Of a DNA stretch of 64,000 nt, positions 13,701-25,000 are shown one piece after another; position 1 is the stretch's first letter; the number at the start of each line of letters is the position of its first letter. The stretch lies in the NCBI GenBank assembly GCA_963969365.1, contig OZ017747.1, forward strand, positions 1,054,001 to 1,118,000, given 5' to 3'. The DNA is from Asterochloris sp. CNOR1. Lineage: Eukaryota; Chlorophyta; Trebouxiophyceae; Trebouxiales; Trebouxiaceae. The notes under the pieces were generated by a model. That model saw only the letters and a list, made by a program, of their open reading frames with translations, was not told the origin of the DNA and ran no database searches. A program made the position numbers and the translations under genes.

Positions 13701-15820
13701 GATACAACAGGTAGCACATAGTGTAGTGCCCAAATTTGCACACAAAGGCCAGCAGCCCTCATGTGGCATACTTTTCTTATGGCCTGGTAAGGGCCACAAG
13801 CGCAGGGTGTTCGCAAACACTCTTGGGGCAGCTGCACAGACAGGCCATCTGCCATGCTGACCTTGTCAGGGTCGACCGGGGTGCATGCGAATGTGCCGAT
13901 GAGGGGAGGCAGGAACAGGATGTGCAGCGTCTGATACAGGAACGCCACGACTGTGTCCAGCAGCTGAGGATCCAGGGGCAAGTTCACGAGGTGCTTGGTT
14001 TCAGCTGCAGACTGCCTCTGCAGGCCATCCTCCTCATACCTGCACAGGCAAGACTCCCTTTACGAATACTGCACCACAGGGCCACAGGCAGGAACAGCAA
14101 TGAGAGCTGCAGGTCTCTGGTCACGGCAGCAGGCAGAGCTGCGTGCCATCATCTTCATACCTGCATGAGCAAGCCAACCTTGACATCAGAAGACCGGGCA
14201 GGTGGAATTAAATGTTGGGCTCACAGGTCATCAGCCCGCAGCAGTGGCAGATCAGCTTTGTATGCCGTGCACTCATCACCACAAAAGGTCAAGCCAGCAA
14301 CAGAAGCACCTCAGCTGAAGTGCAGTGAGAATACGCAGCCAATCAAATCTTTCTAAAGTCAGGGGCGCCCTGAAGGGCGACGCTGATCAAGCTTTCCTCA
14401 GCAGTGCCAGTGCTCATTCACCTGGCTCCCTCATTGAGGCTGCTCCAGGCATAGGTCAGCAGACGCTCCACCAAGCTTCTTGGCAAATTCAGCAGGCAGG
14501 CCACCATGACAGTGGCTGCTGAGATGGCCTGCAACAGGAACAGGGGGCCAAGGTCAGGGCCTGAGGGCCAAGGGTGTCACATGGGCAACGGCAGGATACT
14601 GGCTCAGGTTGTTGCGGTCCCGGCATGCAGCTTGTTCACAGAGCCAGCCTCCTGACATGAGACTGGATAGCCTCAGCCACTGCTTCGCCTCTGGGTGCCC
14701 CCTTTTTGTCCTTGTGAGTGGTAAAGCTGTCCACCCCGTGGGTGTGCGGCTGGTGGCCCCTTCACCCAGGCCACTCACGTTGCACTGCTCCTCCGTCGGC
14801 AGCTCCGGCTCAACCGCATCAGGGGCCAGTGCCCGCAGCGCGGCCGGCACGAAGTTGTGCCGCAGGTTGTCCCAGATGGCGTCCACCCGCTGCTCCTCCT
14901 GGTTGGCGGTGACGGACGGAGTGGGGCTGCCATGCCCCGAGTCCTGGGCCGCAGCCTGCCGCCTGCGCCCAGACTTGTCCTTCCTGCAGAGCAGGCGCAG
15001 CTTGACGGCAGCAGAACACTGAAAGATTTCACGCAGGAGTCTCACAGCCGTGTCCTTGGGGGTGTAACAGGTCACTGCTGTGCTACTTTGGTGACCTGGA
15101 TGGGGTCGTGCAGGAGTTGCATCCAGCACAGTTGCAGTCACAGGTTTGGCAGAGCAAGTGGCTGTAGATGGTACAAAGATCTGGAGAACGGGTGTGATCC
15201 ATGGGGTCAATGGCACACCTGCTCATTGTGCTATCTGCCAAGCAATCTGTGTGGAGCGCAAGGGGCTGTGGTATGCCCTGAACTGGGTGGTCAATTGCAT
15301 TCTGGACAGGGAGCCCAGGATGAGCAGCCAAAAAGTTGACGTCACCTGCAGATCAGGTCGCAGGTCTGAGCACCCGGCGGAACTGGAGGGCAGCGCCTGT
15401 CCTTACACATGTGGGGAACCACAAGAAAGCAGCTGCAGTGCCCTGGGTTTGACATGTGAAGTCTGCAGGGTCTGCAGCATGTGATGATGTTTGCAGCACA
15501 CATCCCAGTGTAGCAGCCTTTCCCAGGTGTGTGCATGTTAAGTGAAAGCTGCATGCGGCCACAGCCTCTTGCAGGATACTGCTGAGCAGCAACTCAATCG
15601 TTGGGAGCGTCTTTGCAAAGAACTCGATATGAGCATTCTGCGGGCACAATGCAGCCGGAGGCTGCATCATGAGCTCAGCTTACCGCTTACACAGGAGGCA
15701 GAGGGCTGCAGGTCCGAAGTGTTCACCCACGCTGCTGGCAACCTGCCCGCACCTGAGCGGAGGTGCCCCCAGCCGTGCAGATAACGGAAAGCCCGAGCCG
15801 TCTGTGAAACGAAAAAGCAA
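1797..15820 (-). CDS. Giant ankyrin/helical-repeat/coiled-coil protein ending in a CCCH zinc finger
   Basis: Minus-strand exons follow one another in compatible order from about 15.8 kb down to a stop at 1797-1799. From the N-terminus: hydrophobic segments (about 15.3, 14.5 and 13.9 kb), an ankyrin unit (ATPLHCAALRANPELVQLLL, about 13.6 kb), another hydrophobic segment (MIFFNVICLMACVGCL, about 12.95 kb), and a long series of helical repeats of the type L-x-x-AI-x-x-A (12.4 to 6.8 kb). Then come an Arg/Glu coiled coil (6.6-6.1 kb), Ala/Gln/Ser-rich low-complexity sequence (5.9-3.4 kb), a CCCH finger (3.17-2.91 kb) and a Ser/Gly/Pro-rich tail. The start is not resolved, and the chain could be two genes joined by my reading, most likely split near 6.7 kb. 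No single known family has this architecture; plant CCCH proteins with RNA-binding roles resemble only the last part. Function unknown; RNA binding by the finger is an inference. Confidence 0.5.
2908..3173 (-). other. CCCH zinc finger, split by an intron
   Basis: The finger reads C-RYWSQGF-C-RDGDR-C-RFA-H, a CX7CX5CX3H arrangement typical of RNA-binding CCCH fingers. The first Cys is at the end of the exon finishing at 3167 (donor gtgagt). The rest starts at 2969 after ctgcag. The flanking sequence is Ser/Ala/Pro-rich. Only one finger is visible. Confidence 0.8.
6105..6620 (-). other. Arg/Glu-rich coiled-coil segment
   Basis: Two exons (about 6610-6500 and 6290-6108) encode an almost uninterrupted charged helix, for example RARFEAERTEELRLKRERQQ and RDRAERDKLERERAARERAD. 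The intron between them does not break the heptad-like character. The segment joins the helical-repeat part above to the low-complexity part below, and is the main argument for one continuous gene. Confidence 0.7.
12732..13990 (-). other. Ankyrin unit between two hydrophobic segments
   Basis: The exon near 13650-13430 carries GATPLHCAALRANPELVQLL, a good match to the ankyrin consensus G-x-TPLH-x-AA. The exon above it (about 13990-13870) has a hydrophobic stretch (VVAFLYQTLHILFLPPLIG). The exon below (about 13085-12885) has a Cys-rich stretch followed by IFFNVICLMACVGCL. Only one clear ankyrin unit is seen, with a degenerate second one after it (QPLVTSAAGDMPIQLV). Whether the hydrophobic stretches really cross a membrane is an inference. 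Confidence 0.6.
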
Positions 15821-16080
15821 CATCTTTGACCCAGCCTTTGCAGCATCTACCTGACCATTGGCAGCTCACCCATACCTCTGCTGCACTCAAAAGCACATGG
15901 CAAAGGTCTGGCAGTAAGGTTGAACAGAGGCATGCAAAAAACCCCATCTGCTATCATCATGTGCAGCATCTGTGTCAGTGCCAGCCAAGCACAGTGACAA
16001 CTCCACTCACAGAGGCTTGAAATGGGGATTGGTCTGGACCAGCAGCGTCAGCGCAGGCTGTCACCAGACCTGCAGGATGT
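15821..16080. promoter_or_regulatory. Shared 5' region of two divergent giant genes
   Basis: The first recognisable exons of the minus-strand and plus-strand giant genes face away from each other across this short stretch, so it should contain both promoters. No TATA box or other core motif stands out. Both gene starts are uncertain, so the true interval may be shifted by several hundred bases. Confidence 0.3.
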
Positions 16081-19000
16081 GTGGAATGCCTCAAGGCACT
16101 GGCAAAGAGCTGTGCAGCTGGAGCAGGTTTGCAACAGGCATTGGTGGCCTGTGACTGGAACATGCATGTCAGACTGGCTGAAGGGGAGCCTCAAACGCAG
16201 GTGCTCGTGGCAGGCGGCACGGCCATCTCGCCAGGCAGCACCGTGCTGAGCAGGGGCCCATCACATGCCGCAGCTGACGACCCACTTGCAGCCCTGGACC
16301 TGCCAGGCCTGCAGGGGGCAGCCCTGGCGCCTGCACGGGGCCCAGCGGGCAAGGCAGAGCCTGCAGAGAGTACCGCTGGAATGAAATTCTTGCAGGCCCA
16401 GCGCAGCACCTCACCTAGCCGGCAAGGCCAGGGATGGTCTCACCGCCTGCAGGGGCGCACCCCGCAGCAGGAGCTGCCGGCTCTGTTCGGGCTCTGGCCC
16501 CAGCAGCAGGTATCCCCAGCCTGCACAACGTGCAGGCCCAGTCAATGACAGAGCATACTTCACGCCTCATCATGTTCCTGCTGAGGCTGCTTTTGTGTGA
16601 GTTGTGCATCATTGTGTGAGTTGTGCATCTAAACAAAAATTGATGCTGTGGACAACAGCTTCACAAAGCATGACACTGAGATGTGGCCGTTATCTGACTC
16701 CATGAACCTCCTCCCCTGCAGCAGGGGGAGGTGGGCGTGGCGGTGCAGCAGGGGCCCCTGCAGGGGCGAGCCCATGCGCTGCAGCTGGCCAGGGAGCGCC
16801 TCCACTCCCGCAGCAGTGCGGGGGAGTACGCTTCCCTCAGCAAGCAGGCTGCTGAAAGGCAAGCTGCCGCTTTGCCAGCAGCGTGCAGACGTTGCTGGCT
16901 CCCTTCTCGCCATGACTTGGCCAGCAGCACCCGCGGGCAGGACCTGCTTGCACCAGGTCTTATTGGTTGCGAGAGATGAAGCCCTTCCACACCAGGGACT
17001 TGGGCTGCTCAGCACCTTGAGGCTGCTGCTGCGTCCCTGCATTCAGTACATGCTAAAAACGGCTGCTCAACCATCTTGCAAATGTTGCACCGTCAGCTCA
17101 TTTTCCAAGGCTGGTGCAGGCCGTCAGGCGCTGCCTCAGTGCTGAGCGGGAGGCTGCATCCGCTGCCAGCCCGCCGTCCCTCCCTGACAGAGACCTGGCC
17201 ACCGCGTGATCCCCTCCCGCAGCCGCCATGCACCCCAGGCCGCCCCGACAGCATGGCTGCCGTGCCCTGTGCCTGCTCTCGGAGCCCCATGGAACAGCAA
17301 CGTTCTGTGCTGCAGCAGGATGTCAGCCAGGGCTCCACTGGTGTCTGGGTGCACCGTCTGGCGCTGCAGCAGGGGCAGGACAGTGCAGACAGCGCCCTGC
17401 CACAGTCAGCAGAGCATGCTCTGCACCGCCGCGCCATGCTGTTGCGGCTGCCAACTAGGGCTGGGCACTTTGTAGGTGAGTGAACAGACGTTGGCTCCGT
17501 CTCACTGCGAAGGCAGCACCCAGGTGTGCTGCACCTGCTGCTGAGCCCCTTCCAGGCTTTGGGGGCCGGCCACTCAGATCAGATACATGCTGGGAGGGTG
17601 TCGACTGCCAGGATGCTGGGAGTGGCTGTCCAGGCCGAGTCTGCCCCTCATGACACAGCAGTGTCGCAGCGTCAGCCCATCCAAACGCTGTCAACAGGAG
17701 GCTCTGAGGTTCTCACAGCCTTGTCAGCAGTACTGTGCCTGGACTGCAAATGCCTTCCTGTATGTCTGCAGAGCAGCTGCCAGTGTGCTGGCCAGATGCG
17801 CAGGGGCACCCTTGCCTGGTGGTGCTGCCATCAGAGCAGCCCAGCAGCCGCAGGGAGGCTGCCAGCATTGAGCAGCTGCTGCATGAGCTGCTGGTCGACC
17901 CGGTCTCTGCTGCAGACAGGTGGGCCACCGCAACTTGATCTTGCCATGCCTCTGACCACACGCAGGCCCCTACCTGGGAGTTGTCATGAAGAGAGCCCTT
18001 ATGTGTTTAGCCGGTCTCTTCTGGCAGGTCTGTGCACATGTCACAGGCCTGAGCAGTGTCATTGTCTTCCTGCCAGATCCCTCCCTGGTCTACAAGAGCA
18101 AGCTCAGTCTGGTGGAGCACCAAAGCTGCTCCCCTGCAGGGCGGCAGCTTGGCGTGTGTTTCAGCTGGAGACAACATGCATGCCAATGCTCAATGTGCTG
18201 GGGCTGCTTGGAGGACGCGGCAGCACCTCTCAGCACCAGGCCAGGAATGGTCTCAGGTTGGCAGGCACATCTGGGCTGGCGCAGCACTTGGCGCCTGCAG
18301 CGGCCAAGAGTGCAGTGGCTGGCAGGGTCTTCCAGGCTCCTCCGGTAGCCCTGCCTGCCAGCAGTGCAGATGCGCCGCACTTGCATCAAGATGTCTCAGG
18401 CAGCCGCCCGCCTGTCAGCCATGCAGAGGGTGCAGAGCGCCTGCAGGCAGAGCAGGACAGCACAGCCGCCGCTGATGCAGAAGTGAGCAGGGTCATGGCC
18501 AGCGCACCTGGGCCTGCAGCACCCAGGCAGCCTGCAGGTCAGTTGGGTCTGAGGCCAGGCCGGCCGCTTTGGCAGAAGTCAAGGGCGGGGCAAGCTGTCA
18601 TACTGTATCAGTGGGCATGCCACCTTAATGAACCCGAACCTGGCCTGGCTGATTCCTGAGCCTTGGACACCCACTTGATGGCTCTGACCTGCTTTGATGC
18701 CCTGTGTGCAGTCAGCGTCCAGCACAGCGACTTTGCCTGGGACCTGCACTGTGCTGCTGCTGTGGCAGTGGCTGCCAGCATCGTCATGGCGGACATTGCC
18801 CGCCAGGTGGAGGTGGGCTGCGCTGAAAGGGGAAGAGCCCTGACACAAACCTGGAACCTGTATGCCCAGGCCACCGCTGCAGCCACAGGTGGGGCCTTGC
18901 ATACGCAGACAGGATGCAGCAGCTGGTTTCCCACAAGCAGATGTCTGGCTGCACCCAGGAAAGCTTGACAACGCTGCATGCCTACGGCAAGCGGAGCAGC

Positions 19001-22000
19001 AGCAGCTGCACATCAACCCTGGCCTCATCAACATGGCTCCAGAGAGGTGGCAGCAGTCAATTGCTTCCAGCTCAGTTCCAGAGAAGAGTGCCTCGGCATG
19101 CAGACCGCCTTGAGGCACAGGTGCACAAGCTGTCCGTGGAGGACGCCGTCCTGCGAGCGCGGATGCTGCAGCTTGACAAGCATCTGGGACAGACCGAGTT
19201 CCACGACAGTGTCCTGTTGGATAAGGTGAGGCTGCCTGGCGGGCAGCGTCTGCCAGCAAGGGAACCTCCGCAGCCCTGAGCGGCAGCAACTTGAGAGGCT
19301 GATGGCTGGGGTTTCCAGTGATGACTTCACACTCCCCACTATCCTTTGTCAGCGTTGTCAAATCCACACTTTCAGGGGTTCTGAAGCAATGCAGGCGCTG
19401 TGGAGCAGCACTTCGCTGCCAAGCTGCCCCCAGAGGTGAAGGTTGGCCGCGAGCTGGCCCAGCACAGGTGCCAGAAGCAGCTGAGCGCCTGTGAGCGGCC
19501 CAATGCCGCTGTGTCACTGCAGCTTCTGCAGAGAAGGGAACACTTCAACACACACCAGCTGCTTCCTGCTGGGCAGGTGAAGGAGGCTCGTGAGCTGGTG
19601 CAGCGCAGCTGCGAGAGGCAGCTGGACGACCTGCGAGCCCAGGCCACCAGTGCCCATGACGCAGTGCATGAGCTGGAGCGCACGCTAGACCGGCGGCTGG
19701 CTATCGCTCGCTGGCAGCATGCTTTTGAGGTGCTGGGCACCCGCCACCGGCAGGGGCACCTGCAGAGTGGGGGCCATGGGAAGGGGCCAGAAAGCCTGGT
19801 GCCTAAAGTGAGGTGCAGCCAAACGCCTGCAGTGTACATATGAGCGTGCATGCTCCTGCATACACACTACTGTAGACAGCTTGGTGGGTTTAACCGGGTT
19901 CCCTGCCACCATCGCAGGCTGTTCAGATGTCAGTGTTGCAGCTTGGGTGCCATGCTCTTGGGACCAAGCACTCCAGCTCTGCTGTGCTCCAACCGTATGC
20001 CATTCTTGTTCAGCTTCTGTGCCCGCATCCCCACTCCTGCCGTGCTACCACCTGCTGATTGCTCAGATGTGCTGTGCCGCAGCTGCTTGCCCTGGAGCAG
20101 GCCGCAATTGCGAAGGCTTTTGCCATGAAGCGCAAGGAGGCCTACAAGCTCACGCTGGACAACCAAGATGGCGCCAGCAGATTTGCAAGCGTTGTCAGTG
20201 TGAGCGCTAGCATTACCCTGACAGGCAGCTTGTTAGGTGCCATCTTGTGCCAGGTGTTGCTTGCTCCTGCTGTGCTGCTGCCCTGCATGCATCTACCATG
20301 GCAGACAGCAGGTGTGGCTGAGCCCTCTCCTTCTGTATGCAGCATGCTAAAGAGAAGCGCCAGGCTGAACTGTTTGGCGTGGTGGGTGGCATGGAGGGCG
20401 ACTTCAGCTCAGCCAGCATGATGCAGCTGATGAGTCCTGAGGTAGGGCACTTCACAGACAGCTAGAACTTACATGCAACCCTAGTCTCTCGTCAGCATCC
20501 TGCTCTGAACAGTCCTGTTGCACCCAGTCAAGCCTGAGGTCCGGTCCAAAACGGACCAAAGCTTCATGGCTCTTGCTGCTTGTCCCGGCAGCAGTAGCAG
20601 CAGTGGTCTGATTGCACAGCACAGGTCAGGCCCCTGCAAGCAGCCGCTGAGCAGACTGATCCACTGAGGTGCGCATGGCCACTGCAGCACCGCCAGGTGC
20701 CTTTGTTCAGCTGCATGCCAGCATTCAGGGCCACAGGGGCATGGCGGCTGCTGTGCTCGCAGCCACTGGAGCACCGCTGAGGGGCGTCATCTGCACACAT
20801 ACTGGGCTTCGGCGTTTTGGGCAGCATGGTTTCTGTGCTTACAGGCACGCAGCACAGTCATAGCCGGCTTGCCAGCAGCGCGGCGGGTGCAGGTCATCGC
20901 TGAGATGCCAGAGGAGGACCGAGCAGCAGTGCTGGTCACAATGGCTCACTCAGAGCGCAAAAGGATCATGAGAGAGATCAAGCTCACAGATCCCGCGCTG
21001 GTGGGGCTCACCATGGAGTTTATCAGGTGCGATCTAGGCAGCAGCACTTCGATCTGAAGCAGCAAGCTGCACTGCAGATCATGCTACTGACTGCAGTGCT
21101 TTCAGCTAGCCAGCTCAGGCTGTCAGCCAGCGGGGCCGACCATGTACATGCATGAGCCGGCAGCAGCACTGCCACCTGAGAACTGTTCTGCATTGCAGAT
21201 CAGGCGCCCAGTGTGAAGCTTTGGCTAGCTGTCCCAGCCATCATGCAAATGATCTCTGGGCTGGCAGCAGCATCACCCATTGTATGTCTCTGGCTACATT
21301 GCAGATGGAGCCACTTGTTGCAGCCACATTGCAGATGCAGCCACTTGGTGTCGGCCTCATCCTGAGCATCCTGTCTGCCCAGTTGAGGCAGGCCTGGCGC
21401 GCCTGCACCTGAGCCTCTGCTGCACTTTGGGCTCATGTGTTCTGCTGCGCTGGCCCTGCAGGGGCAAGCCTGGGCTGGCTGCTGGCTGGCTGACCACTGT
21501 GACAGGCCCAGCCCTGATGATGGAGCTGGATGCCATGGATCACGCAGACCTCACTGCAGCCCTGAATGCAATGCGGCCCAGGCAGGCCGCTGAGATGCTG
21601 GAGGTGAGTCTCTGCTGGGGCCTGCTCAACATCCATAAGCGTTCTACACTACTCCCTATTGTTTGGAGCAGGTCCAAGATCATCGTTGTGCAGCCTTGTG
21701 TCTGGAGGCAATTCTGCCTGCAGCACAGTCCAGATGCTCTGGCAGGCAGGCCAAGCACCTGTTGGCCTGCGGCTCTCCTCCTGTATCGCCAGCACAGTCA
21801 GCTGCAGGGAAGGGAAGCGCGTTGTGCCCTTCCTGGTAAGCACCCTTCGAGCAATGCGGGGTGTCCAGCTGTACATCGCAGGTCATGTATTTAGCAATCT
21901 GGCAGCGGTCGGCACCTCCCGTGCCAGGCCACTCAGAGCTATGTAGAGGCCCGTGCTGTGCCTTGCGAGCAAGGCAAGGCCTCTCTGTCACCTGCAGGGC

Positions 22001-25000
22001 CTGCCGCTGGAGCGCCAGCAGCAGCTGATGATGCTACTGAGCGTGGGCGAAATGGCTCCCATCTTTGCCGCCATGCCGCAGACGCAGTGCTGCGACCTGC
22101 TGCCCCTGCTGGGAGGCGCCCTCGCCAAAGAGGTCCTTGTGGCCATGCCCCAGGCTCCTGCAGAGAAGGTCCTGCGCAACTTGGAGGAGGAGGTGGTTGT
22201 GCAGATCATGGAGGTGAGTCACCCTTGGGGGTTGGTGGGAGGCCAGCTGGAATGTGTTGTTGTAGTTCTGTGTGAAACTTCTGCAGGTGCCCTTGGGAGG
22301 AGAGGTGACTGGCTGTCCACTGCAGCGCTGCGTCCTGTTCAGCACTGCAGCTGAGCAATGTCGGTGGGTGGCGGCCCCCTGCAGGATCAGTAGCAACCCA
22401 GGCTAGGCCGAGACTTGGTTCTGATGTTTAAAACGTAAGTGGCCAGCTGGGAGCGCTCTCTCTGGGGTTGGCACGGCATGACCAGCAGTTTTCTTTCAAG
22501 CAGCTGCCTTGCTGTTCCTCAGGAGCTGCCTGGGGAGGATCAGGAGCAGCTCAGCGGCTTGATGCGGCCTGCTAGAGCTGCAGCCATTGCAAGCGAGCTG
22601 CTGCGCATCCGCAGTGCACGCTTTGCCCAGGTGGGGGAGGGCGCACTGGAGGGGCTGGCGGCGCTGGAGGTCATGTCGCAGCGGCAGTCACAGGTGAGCA
22701 GCCTGGACATCACAAGCTAAAGGCCAGAACCTCACCAGCCTGCCATGGAGGTCGTGCTGCAGCTACGTCATAGGTGAGCTGCCTGTACCCTGCAAAGTGA
22801 GGGCCTGAAAGCCAGCCCATGCAGTTTGCCATGCATGGGAAGCCTGCAGCATGGCCTGGGAGAGATGCTGTCGAAGGCAGCTGCTAGATGGGGCACCAAT
22901 ATGATCTCCTGGGTGCACTGCTGGCCATGGATCTCACCGCATGCAAAATCTGAGTGGACTGTTATGTTCTGACTGTGCCCGCTGCTTTGTGCAGATTGCT
23001 ACTGCTTCTGCCAACATTGGAGTGATGACTATAGAGGAGAAGGCGGCCGTCCTGGGCGCGATGGACCCACGAGACGCTGCAGCCATCATGGGTGAGATCA
23101 GTGTGGTTGTCAAGACACAGGCAGCATGCAATGCTGAATGACTTTAGCGTGGCTGCGTTTTACAGCAGCAGCAGCTTCGATTTTGGTGTACCGGGCTGTG
23201 GGATGGCTGATTGACCGCCAGGTGTGGTTGCTGAGAGTGTCTGATGCGGCTGCAGGTCAGCTGAGTGTGCAGGAGGCCACTCTTATGCTTGCACAGGCCG
23301 GCTCAGGATCCATGCAGGCCGTGGCTCACTGCCTGGCGCCTGACCTGACCGGGACGCTGGCAACCCAGCTGATCGAGGTTGCCAAAGCCCCCAAGGCGGT
23401 CTCAGGGTGAGAGGCAAGCATGCCATTAAATCCTGTCATATATTGTGGGACATCCCTTTGGGTGCAACATGCTCTGACAAAGTTGTGATACTACTTTAGC
23501 AGCGATCAGGTCTTCTGGCTGGTGTCGTCCCCTCACACTGCTTCTTATGCCTGCACAGATCATTCCTGAATGGGGCCCCCTGCATGTCACCAGCGTGGGC
23601 AGTGGCACCTTGGACCAGCCCTGTGTGTGCAGGGTCAAACTGTCCAGCAAGGAGCTGCTGGAGATCATGCGCAGCGCCAATGCCGACCAGATGACGCAGG
23701 CGCTGGCCACTCTGGGTGCGTGTATAACTGTGCAGGGGCTGCTCACTGCCGCATGCACTCACCAGCTGAAGTGCAGCCCTCCCTGTGTGTGCTCAAATGT
23801 GCAGGGGCTGCCTGTTGCTGCATGCGCCAACCTGCTACTGCAAATTCTGACCTGCTGAAGCGCTGCCACCCTGGCTGCGTGCTTGGCCGTGCAGGAGCTG
23901 CTGCGTGCCACTGGGGTTGCAAAGATCCTGCAGTCTGTTTGGTGACTGTTTGGGATCTTTCCTGAGATGCCCTGCTCAAGCAGTGGTCACACCTGCTGTG
24001 TCGTGTTATGTTGCGGCATGCGGTGCGCCAGACAGAGCTCCTATGCGGCTCTTCTGAGCCTGGCCAGACGCAGCAGCACAAAGTGATCGTCAGAAGTCTA
24101 CATGTCTGCTTGAAGCAGCTGCCCATCACAGAGCCGCCGCCTGCAGAGCATGAAGTCTCTAAGGCTACTGGTGACAGCTCTGGTGAGGAGAGTGAGGAGG
24201 GTGCAGCAGCACCTGCAGCGTCCAAGAAGCCCAAAGGGGCCAGGAGCGGTGGCAAGGGGAGCAAGCAGAAAGCGATTGCTGCCACTGTCAAGGCTCTGGG
24301 ACAGCAGGCCAAGCAGCAGGTGGGCTGCACTGCTTTGTGAGCTGTCGTATCTCCTGATAGAAACAGCTTTGCAGCAGTGCTGCTCATTAACAGCCGGCGT
24401 ATAAGGGCTGCTTGGTGGCTGAATGGGCAGATGCTTCTCAGGGCAGTGTCTATATATGGGGGCTCGCTGAACTTTGAAGCAGACAGTCGTGTGTGTGGTC
24501 CTGCAGGCTGCCCTGAGCGCCACTGCTCGAACGCCAAGCAAGGGCCCCAGGGAGAGCCCAACTGCCTTGCGCCCGCTCTCAAAGGCGGTCAGCATGGCTG
24601 TGCCCCAGAAGGTCGCCAAGGAATCCAGCGCTGCTTCCAGCATTGCAGCAGCTGTCACACAGAGGGCGCCCAGCACTGAAGCCCCTGTGGCGACTGCCAG
24701 GGATGCAACTGATCCTGGGCCCCCTGCTGAGCTTGTGCAGCCTGTCGAGCCAGAGGCAGCTGCGCCATCACCAGCACCTGAGCCTGCAGCGCCCGAGGTG
24801 GCCCCTGCTGTGGCGCCGGCTGGGGCACCCTTGGAGGAGCATCTGCGGTCGGTCTCAGTGACCCGCGGGACTGCTCGCTTCCAGATGGGTGGGCTTTGAC
24901 TGCTGTGCCTCCGTTTCAGCGCACTTCTGCCGCCTGTGCTGCCACCCAGAGCTGCCTGCCCACCTGCGCAACCCCTGTACAGGGCAGCCTGGCCCCTGTG

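Noticed and set aside
18579-19517. Long minus-strand open frame within the plus-strand giant gene
   Set aside because: The plus strand has better coding features here (KLSVEDAVLRARMLQLDKHL with splice sites). The minus frame is Cys/Ala/Gln-rich with no recognisable domain.
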